From contig CAJXTP010000002.1 in NCBI GenBank assembly GCA_913061335.1, positions 1 to 38,342 on the forward strand: a DNA stretch of 38,342 nt, given 5' to 3'. Below, in pieces: positions 33,457 through 38,342 of this stretch. Position numbers and translations under genes: made by a program. Source of the DNA: an uncultured Loktanella sp. GTDB taxonomy: Bacteria; Pseudomonadota; Alphaproteobacteria; Rhodobacterales; Rhodobacteraceae. Position 1 is the first letter of the stretch. The number at the start of each line of letters is the position of its first letter. The notes beneath the pieces were generated by a model, which saw only the letters and a program-made list of their open reading frames with translations, did not search any database and had not been told where the DNA came from.

Positions 33457-34761
33457 ATGCCACAGTTTTTGTCCACCACCGATGCCGATTTTGAGGCACA
33501 GTTTGTGGCGTTGCTTGGGGCCAAGCGTGAAGACAGCCCTGACGTGGATGCGGTGGTTGCTGACATCATTGCCGATGTGCGTGCGCGTGGTGACGCCGCT
33601 GTAATTGAGCTGACGTCAAAGTTTGATCGTCTTGACCTGACGGCCGGCACAATGCGGTTTTCACCGTCTGAGATTGAGGCCGAATGCGCCAAAGTGGGCG
33701 ACGAAGATCGCGCTGCCTTGATGCTCGCCGCTGATCGAATTTACGCCTATCATTCCCGCCAGATGCCAACCGATGAAATGTGGACCGATGACGCCGGTGC
33801 GACGCTTGGGTGGCGCTGGACGCCGGTGTCGGCTGCGGGGCTTTATGTGCCCGGTGGTTTGGCGTCTTACCCCAGTTCGGTTCTGATGAACGCGATCCCT
33901 GCTAAGGTTGCGGGGGTAGGGCGTCTTGCGATTGTTGTGCCCACACCGGATGGCAAGACTAACCCGTTGGTGATTTTGGCAGCGAAGATCGCGGACGTCG
34001 ACGAGATTTACCGTATTGGTGGCGCGCAGGCTGTCGCCGCATTGGCTTATGGCACGCAAACCATCCCGCCAGTTGATAAAATTACAGGTCCGGGCAATGC
34101 ATTTGTTGCGGCGGCCAAACGGCGGGTGTTTGGCAAAGTAGGCATCGATATGATCGCCGGACCGTCCGAGATTTTGGTCATTGCGGACGCGGACAATGAC
34201 CCTGACTGGATCGCACTTGATCTGCTGTCCCAAGCCGAACACGACGAAAGTGCGCAGTCGGTGTTGATCACCGATGATGCCGCTTTTGGGCGGGCTGTGG
34301 CAGATGCTGTTGATGTGCGCTTGCAAACGCTGGAACGCCGCGCGATTGCGGGCAAAAGCTGGGCTGACTTTGGTGCCATTATTACGGTCCGCGATATGGA
34401 CGAAGCCGTTGTTTTATCGGACCGGATTGCGCCAGAGCATCTTGAGCTGTGCACAGCGGATTGTGAAGAATTGGCGACCCGTGTCACCCATGCGGGCGCT
34501 ATTTTCATTGGTAGCTGGACGCCTGAAGCCATTGGTGATTACATCGGCGGTCCAAACCATGTGTTGCCGACGGCGAGGTCGGCACGATTCTCAAGCGGGC
34601 TGTCTGTTATGGATTTCATTAAACGCACCACTTTGTCCCGCATGACGCCCGATGCATTGGCCGCCATCGGCCCGTCTGCAGAACGCTTGGCGAAATCTGA
34701 AAGCCTTGAGGCGCATGGGTTGTCTGTGCGCGCCCGTTTGGATCGGTTGAACCAATCATGA
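33457..34761 (+). CDS. hisD: Histidinol dehydrogenase
   Basis: Last two steps of histidine synthesis, oxidising histidinol to histidine with NAD and Zn. 434 residues from ATG 33457 (MPQFLSTTDADFEAQF), preceded by AAAGGAGA; the open frame's first ATG at 33370 has no such site and reads an unrelated leader. Motifs are GLYVPGG, RIGGAQAVAALAYGT, ITGPGNAFVAAAKR, AGPSEILVIAD, LLSQAEHD (Zn/base region), APEHLEL, GGPNHVLPT and SGLSVMDF. All match active HisD. The stop overlaps the UPF0262 gene (34758-34761). Confidence 0.96.
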   Translation: MPQFLSTTDADFEAQFVALLGAKREDSPDVDAVVADIIADVRARGDAAVIELTSKFDRLDLTAGTMRFSPSEIEAECAKVGDEDRAALMLAADRIYAYHSRQMPTDEMWTDDAGATLGWRWTPVSAAGLYVPGGLASYPSSVLMNAIPAKVAGVGRLAIVVPTPDGKTNPLVILAAKIADVDEIYRIGGAQAVAALAYGTQTIPPVDKITGPGNAFVAAAKRRVFGKVGIDMIAGPSEILVIADADNDPDWIALDLLSQAEHDESAQSVLITDDAAFGRAVADAVDVRLQTLERRAIAGKSWADFGAIITVRDMDEAVVLSDRIAPEHLELCTADCEELATRVTHAGAIFIGSWTPEAIGDYIGGPNHVLPTARSARFSSGLSVMDFIKRTTLSRMTPDALAAIGPSAERLAKSESLEAHGLSVRARLDRLNQS

Positions 34762-35237
34762 GCCGGATTATCCACATTGAGTTGGACGACAGCGGCCTGC
34801 CAACGCCGACGCCAGAGATCGAACAAGAGCGCAAAGTCGCGATATTTGATTTGATGGAAGACAACAGTTTTGCGTTGCCTGCGCGCGACGACAAGGATGT
34901 ACCTGTCGGGCCGTACCGTCTTGCGCTGTCGATCCGTGAACGTCGACTGGTGTTTGACGTGCAGACTGAAGACAAGACACCCGCTGGTGAATTCCATCTG
35001 TCGCTTGGGCCGTTTCGGCAGGTTGTGAAAGACTATTTTCAGATTTGCGAAAGCTACTTCGACGCCGTTAAAACGCTGCCACCAAGCCAGATTGAAACCA
35101 TCGATATGGCCCGCCGTGGTATCCACAACGAAGGCGCGCGGGTGCTGCAGGAACGTTTGGAAGGCAAAGCGGACGTAGATAACGATACCTCGCGCCGCCT
35201 TTTCACCCTTATTTGCGTCCTGCATTTCGGGGGTTAA
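34758..35237 (+). CDS. UPF0262 family protein
   Basis: 159 residues: MSRIIHIELDDSGLPTPTPE, IEQERKVAIFDLMEDNSF, GPYRLALSIRERRLVFDVQ, HLSLGPFRQVVKDYFQICESY and DMARRGIHNEGARVLQERL. This conserved alphaproteobacterial family typically sits between hisD and a low-molecular-weight phosphatase, as here. Cytosolic, function unknown. ATGA overlap with hisD; three bases separate its stop from the next ATG. Confidence 0.92.
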   Translation: MSRIIHIELDDSGLPTPTPEIEQERKVAIFDLMEDNSFALPARDDKDVPVGPYRLALSIRERRLVFDVQTEDKTPAGEFHLSLGPFRQVVKDYFQICESYFDAVKTLPPSQIETIDMARRGIHNEGARVLQERLEGKADVDNDTSRRLFTLICVLHFGG

Positions 35238-35240
35238 GGT

Positions 35241-35723
35241 ATGGGGTCAGACACATCATTTGACCCGCTTCCGCAGTCCGTTCTGTTCTGTTGCGACCAC
35301 AATGCCGTTCGCTCACCTATGGCCGAAGGTATTATGAAAAAGTTCTACGGAACTGAATGCTATATTCAATCCGTTGGCGTTAAAAACGATTTGGAAATTG
35401 ATGGGTTTTCAATTGCAGTATGTGCAGAGCTTGATGTCGAACTGTCCCGCCACCGCAGTCGCAGTTTTGATGAAATGGAAGACTGGGGCGATGATTTATC
35501 GTCGTTTGACCTTGTTCTGGCGCTTTCTCCGGCCAGCCAACGCCGCGCGCTTGACCTGACGCGGTTCTATCATCTGCAGGTGGAATACTGGCCGATCCTT
35601 GATCCGACGGGTCTGGGCGGTAGCCGCGAAACCAGTTTGATCAGCTACCGGCAGGCCCGTGACCAGATTATTTCGCGTCTGACAGAACGATTTGGTCCGC
35701 CGCGTACTGACACGGACGGCTAA
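35241..35723 (+). CDS. Low-molecular-weight protein tyrosine phosphatase-like
   Basis: 160 residues. The phosphate loop C-x5-R is C18-DHNAV-R24 in VLFCCDHNAVRSPMAEG, and the general-acid Asp lies in WPILDPTG. Both are needed for the LMW-PTP mechanism. The loop differs from the usual CxGNxCRS. Family members include phosphotyrosine phosphatases and arsenate reductases; the substrate here is unknown. It is often annotated 'arsenate reductase-like' in this Rhodobacterales gene run. A small hairpin (GCCCTT/AAGGGC at 35734-35759) follows the stop. Confidence 0.85.
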   Translation: MGSDTSFDPLPQSVLFCCDHNAVRSPMAEGIMKKFYGTECYIQSVGVKNDLEIDGFSIAVCAELDVELSRHRSRSFDEMEDWGDDLSSFDLVLALSPASQRRALDLTRFYHLQVEYWPILDPTGLGGSRETSLISYRQARDQIISRLTERFGPPRTDTDG

Positions 35724-35812
35724 GCCGTTATTAGCCCTTGAAATATGGCGCTTAAGGGCGCATTTACCACCCGTCCGCATCTATTGGCGGATGAACAACC
35801 ATAGGAGATCAC

Positions 35813-36031
35813 ATGGCCAAGGAAGAACTGCTCGAATTCCCAGGTGTCGTAAAAGAACTTCTGCCCAATGCGACGTTTCTGGTCGAGCTTGAAAATGGCC
35901 ATACGATCATCGCGCATACGGCAGGCAAGATGCGCAAAAACCGCATTCGCGTTCTGGCAGGCGACAAGGTACAAGTCGAAATGACACCGTACGATTTGTC
36001 CAAAGGTCGGATCAATTACCGTTTCAAATAA
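35813..36031 (+). CDS. infA: Translation initiation factor IF-1
   Basis: 72 residues, the usual size, forming one S1/OB-fold domain: MAKEELLEFPGVVKELLPNA, FLVELENGHTIIAHTAGKMR, RIRVLAGDKVQVEMTPYDL, GRINYR. It binds the ribosomal A site during initiation. GGAG lies six bases before the ATG. The 90-bp leader contains two small hairpins (35734-35759 and a TCCGC/GCGGA pair at about 35774-35791), which may be a terminator remnant or leader structure. Confidence 0.98.
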   Translation: MAKEELLEFPGVVKELLPNATFLVELENGHTIIAHTAGKMRKNRIRVLAGDKVQVEMTPYDLSKGRINYRFK

Positions 36032-36076
36032 TGTATGGCGGCGCAATCGTGCCGCGATACCTGTCTGGGCGACATT

Positions 36077-36682
36077 ATGACCACAATTTCCACTGATCAC
36101 AGTCTTCGGCTGATCCTTGGGTCTGGCTCGCCACGGCGGCTGGAGCTATTGGCGCAAATTGGGGAGACCCCGTTTGCAGTCCGCCCCCCTGACATTGATG
36201 AAGAGCCGCGTAAGGCTGAGTTACCGCGCGACTATGTCAATCGCATCGCCCATGAAAAGGCCGCAGCCGTTGAGGCTGAACTAGATGAAGTTGTGCTTTG
36301 CGCCGACACATCCGTGGCCCTTGGACGCCGTATCTTGGGTAAGCCCGTTGACGCAGGGCAGGCGGCAGAATTTCTGCATGCTTTGTCTGGTCGCCGTCAT
36401 AAAGTGATCACTGCCGTGTCCGTTAAGCGTGGCGACCGGATTTGGGTGCGCGACGTGCAAACGACCGTATCCTTCAAGCGCCTCAGCGATACGGAGGTGA
36501 ACTGGTACCTAGCCACAGGTGATTGGCAAGGTAAGGCGGGTGGATACGGTATCCAAGGCCCAGCAAGCGTGTTTATCCCGTGGACCAACGGCTCATTTCA
36601 TGCCGTCATGGGCTTGCCATTGCCCGAGACCGCAGCCCTGTTAACCGCAGCAGGTTACCCCATATTTGGAGGCGCACCATGA
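36077..36682 (+). CDS. maf: Maf-family nucleotide pyrophosphatase
   Basis: 201 residues from ATG 36077 (MTTISTDHSLRLILGSGSPRR), preceded by GGGCGA; an earlier ATG at 36035 has no ribosome site. Maf proteins hydrolyse dTTP, UTP or modified nucleotides to monophosphates. The phosphate-binding SGSPRRLELL is N-terminal, the catalytic Asp is in LCADTSVAL (canonically ADT), then GKPVD, SGRRHKVITAV, GYGIQGPASVFI. The subclass cannot be fixed. The stop overlaps rng (36679-36682). Confidence 0.92.
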   Translation: MTTISTDHSLRLILGSGSPRRLELLAQIGETPFAVRPPDIDEEPRKAELPRDYVNRIAHEKAAAVEAELDEVVLCADTSVALGRRILGKPVDAGQAAEFLHALSGRRHKVITAVSVKRGDRIWVRDVQTTVSFKRLSDTEVNWYLATGDWQGKAGGYGIQGPASVFIPWTNGSFHAVMGLPLPETAALLTAAGYPIFGGAP

Positions 36683-37710
36683 AGGGTCGCACTATCGTTC
36701 TAGACCACGTCAACGGCCTCGAGGCTGCGGCCTATTTGGTCGACGGCCTGCTTGATGATCTGCTGGTCGATGACACTGATGCCCCGCGCCCCGGTGCAAT
36801 CTACCGTGCTATTTGCGACCGCCCAATTAAGGGGCAGGGCGGCATGATGTTGCGTCTGCCCGAAGGTGGCACCGCGTTTCTGCGTCAAGGAAAAGGGCTT
36901 AGCGCCGGACAAGCTTTGTTGGTGCAGGTCACAGGTTATTCGGAAGATGGTAAAGCCGTGCCTGTCACCGACCGTGTATTGTTTAAAAGCCGCTATGCGA
37001 TTGTGACCCCCGGCAAACCTGGCCTGAACATCAGCCGTCAGATTGTTGAGGAAGAGGTGCGCGACGCATTGCGCGCTGTTGCCCACGAGGTCCACGACGA
37101 TACTTATGGCCTTATTTTGCGGTCATCGTGCGAAGGCGCTGACCCGTCCGAGATCGCCGAAGATATTCTTGCAATGCAAGACATGGCCAGCGCTGTGATG
37201 GCAGACGCCACAGGGATCACTCCAGAGGCCCTGACCGAAGGTGATGGCCCTCACACCATCGCATGGCGCGAATGGACAGGTGCTGCGGATGTGGTCACGG
37301 ATGATGGGTCATTCGAACACATGGGCGTGCTGGATCAGATTGATGCGCTTGATGGCGCCAAGGTTATCTTGGGCGAAGGCACGATGTATGTCGAACCGAC
37401 CCGCGCGATGGTGGCTGTTGATGTGAACACTGGCAGTGACACGTCGCAGGGGGCCGCTCTGAAGGCCAATCTGGCCGCATGCCGCGCGTTGCCGCGTGCC
37501 TTGCGTCTGCGAGGCCTTGGCGGGCAAGTTTCAGTCGACTTCGTGTCGATGTCCAAAACCCACCGCAAACAAGTAGAACAGTCCCTGCGCGCATCATTCC
37601 GCAATGACCCAATTGAAACCAGTCTTGTTGGCTGGACCCCAATGGGCTTGTTTGAACTACAGCGCAAACGCGAACGCTTGCCTTTGGCCGCGATCTTACG
37701 GAGCGTATAA
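36679..37710 (+). CDS. Ribonuclease E/G family protein, short form
   Basis: 343 residues from ATG 36679 (MKGRTIVLDHVNGLEAAAYL), coupled to maf by ATGA; a longer in-frame start at 36580 lies within maf and is rejected. A reduced S1-like part comes first, then the RNase E/G catalytic region. The Mg-binding aspartates are in MVAVDVNTGSD and GGQVSVDFVSM, and the end reads GWTPMGLFELQRKRERLPL. RNase G is usually near 490 residues and the Zn-link Cys motif after the catalytic core is absent, so this is a truncated family type. Short forms occur at this locus in other Rhodobacterales as I recall, so it is probably real and not a frameshift. It overlaps yacG. Confidence 0.85.
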   Translation: MKGRTIVLDHVNGLEAAAYLVDGLLDDLLVDDTDAPRPGAIYRAICDRPIKGQGGMMLRLPEGGTAFLRQGKGLSAGQALLVQVTGYSEDGKAVPVTDRVLFKSRYAIVTPGKPGLNISRQIVEEEVRDALRAVAHEVHDDTYGLILRSSCEGADPSEIAEDILAMQDMASAVMADATGITPEALTEGDGPHTIAWREWTGAADVVTDDGSFEHMGVLDQIDALDGAKVILGEGTMYVEPTRAMVAVDVNTGSDTSQGAALKANLAACRALPRALRLRGLGGQVSVDFVSMSKTHRKQVEQSLRASFRNDPIETSLVGWTPMGLFELQRKRERLPLAAILRSV

Positions 37711-37892
37711 TGGCCTGCCCAATTTGTAATCATGCCGTCATGGCAAAGTTCAAACCTTTTTGCTCCAAGCGCTGTGCCGACGTGGACTTGTCCAAGTGGT
37801 TGTCGGGGTCTTATGCGATCCCGTTAGCCAATTCAGACGACGAGGGCGAGCTATCTCAAGAGCTATCTGAGGCCGAAAACAAGCCACATTGA
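37710..37892 (+). CDS. yacG: DNA gyrase inhibitor YacG
   Basis: 60 residues. The single zinc is held by four cysteines, C3 and C6 in CPIC and the pair in FCSKRCADVDLSKWLSG, the invariant YacG signature. E. coli YacG binds GyrB and blocks DNA binding. The acidic tail (DDEGELSQELSEAENK) is expected. The ATG shares its A with the rng stop (TAATG). Confidence 0.95.
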   Translation: MACPICNHAVMAKFKPFCSKRCADVDLSKWLSGSYAIPLANSDDEGELSQELSEAENKPH

Positions 37893-37971
37893 ATTTAAGG
37901 TAAAATGGCTCTGGACACCTAGGTTTGTGTGACCTAAAACGCCGATACCCGATGGATACGTCCATCCCGGT

Positions 37972-38046
37972 GCCCGGGTAGCTCAGGGGTAGAGCAGTGG
38001 ATTGAAAATCCTCGTGTCGGTGGTTCAAATCCGCCCCTGGGCACCA
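37972..38046 (+). tRNA. tRNA-Phe (anticodon GAA)
   Basis: 75 nt with encoded CCA. Acceptor GCCCGGG pairs with CCTGGGC (one G-U at pair 5). Anticodon loop TTGAAAA gives GAA. T stem GGTGG/CCGCC with loop TTCAAAT. Two oddities: the anticodon stem GTGGA/TCCTC has a U-U mismatch at 28-42, and the D loop (AGGGGTA) is one base shorter than the usual form. A tyrosine integrase gene ends four bases beyond its 3' end. Confidence 0.95.
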
Positions 38047-38049
38047 CTA

Positions 38050-38295
38050 TTATTTTTTTTCGTTTCCTTTCAGGTCGTTAGTGACTAATATTGTCCCACC
38101 CTTCACCACGGGTGGGGAAAGTGGGACACTTTTGTTCTCTGTTTGACCTCCAGACATGCGTCGTAAGGCGCTTTCGGCGCGGGTCTTTTGACTTGCCGCA
38201 CGGGTATAGCGTGTCACCTCTTTGGATGTGCGGTGTCCTGTGATCGCCATAATCTCTTGTTCGGTGCAGCCCAGCTCAGCGAGTCGGGCAGCCGC
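38050..38295 (-). CDS. Tyrosine recombinase/integrase, C-terminal fragment
   Basis: 81 residues visible, open at the contig end; the five residues before (MYKRQ) are adapter and must be dropped. AAARLAELGCTEQEIMAITG leads into GHRTSKEVTRYTRAA, which has the late catalytic His in GHRT and the nucleophilic Tyr in RYTRA, the signature of phage and island integrases. A basic tail follows (SQKTRAESALRRM). The gene runs toward tRNA-Phe and stops four bases from it, the standard position for an element integrated into a tRNA 3' end. The catalytic Arg and N-terminal arm-binding domain lie outside the window. Confidence 0.85.
   Translation of the reverse strand, partial: AAARLAELGCTEQEIMAITGHRTSKEVTRYTRAASQKTRAESALRRMSGGQTENKSVPLSPPVVKGGTILVTNDLKGNEKK
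38092..38128. repeat. Inverted repeat near integrase 3' end
   Basis: TGTCCCAC (38092-38099) and GTGGGACA (38121-38128), with an inner CACC/GGTG pair (38104-38107 with 38111-38114). It lies within the last codons of the integrase gene, about 45 bases from the tRNA, where an attachment-site arm would be. Confidence 0.5.
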
Positions 38296-38342
38296 CTGTC
38301 TCTTATACACATCTCCGAGCCCACGAGACCTCTCTACATCTC
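38296..38342 (-). other. Nextera adapter with i7 index (sequencing artefact)
   Basis: The mosaic end (38296-38314), linker (38315-38329), index CTCTCTAC (38330-38337) and the start of P7 (38338-38342) are the exact reverse complement of the left-end adapter. This is library sequence, not genome, and truncates the integrase gene. Confidence 0.98.

Noticed and set aside
1..38342. CRISPR array, toxin-antitoxin pair or defence cluster
   Set aside because: No evenly spaced repeat-spacer array and no recognisable defence, toxin or phage structural genes; such genes, if any, would be beyond the integrase at the right end.

Overview
The window is an assembled contig, not a clean chromosomal excerpt. 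Both ends are Nextera transposon adapter (1-49 and 38296-38342), carrying the same 8-base i7 index in opposite orientation. Inside the left adapter, about 340 bases (50-393) are a reverse-strand piece of a second, divergent phosphopentomutase gene, joined head to head to the native deoB at a short inverted repeat. That join is almost certainly an artefact. The trusted genomic sequence therefore runs from about 389 to about 38295.

The organism looks like an alphaproteobacterium of the Rhodobacterales, Roseobacter group (Loktanella/Yoonia/Octadecabacter-like by feel; the genus is a guess). The best evidence is the gene run murA - DUF2948 - hisD - UPF0262 - low-molecular-weight phosphatase - infA - maf - rng - yacG - tRNA-Phe, which is typical of that order. 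The SPOR-domain, DUF952, UPF0262 and DUF2948 proteins and the acyl-CoA dehydrogenase/MerR types fit as well.

Layout. (1) 389-2915: nucleoside salvage operon deoB-add-upp with ATGA overlaps. (2) 3003-5391: a secreted SPOR-domain protein converging on a one-TM protein of unknown function, with a bidirectional terminator between. (3) 5454-8686: an acyl-CoA synthetase, divergent from an EamA permease plus sulfotransferase-like pair. (4) 8739-17315, all on the minus strand: a fatty-acid beta-oxidation block (FadJ-type multifunctional protein, thiolase, GST, a small protein, a DmdC/FadE-type acyl-CoA dehydrogenase, two MerR-family regulators and a metal-exporter-like permease). A near-perfect TTGACGTTAACGTAAA palindrome in front of the first MerR gene is the likely operator. 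(5) 17417-19660: two hotdog thioesterases and a MATE pump. (6) 19651-21029: pyrD and DUF952. (7) 21149-24910: a secreted 5'-nucleotidase and an orphan hybrid histidine kinase. (8) 25073-29836: SRAP protein, tRNA-Gly, ABC exporter and a second acyl-CoA synthetase. (9) 29873-31390: a small decayed accessory zone with an IS3-family relic, tRNA-Thr, a broken tRNA-Thr copy and short direct repeats. (10) 31473-38046: the conserved murA-to-tRNA-Phe run. (11) 38050-38295: the C-terminus of a tyrosine integrase facing the 3' end of tRNA-Phe, i.e. the edge of an integrated element that continues outside the window.

Most of the window is ordinary core genome and I see no complete, clearly new system. 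The most interesting points are the integrase-marked island edge at tRNA-Phe, the tRNA-Thr replacement scar with possible arm-site repeats, the MerR operator and paired MerR regulators in the fatty-acid block, a structured intergenic element at 12931-13045, and a probably leaderless SRAP gene. The chimeric left end is an important quality warning.
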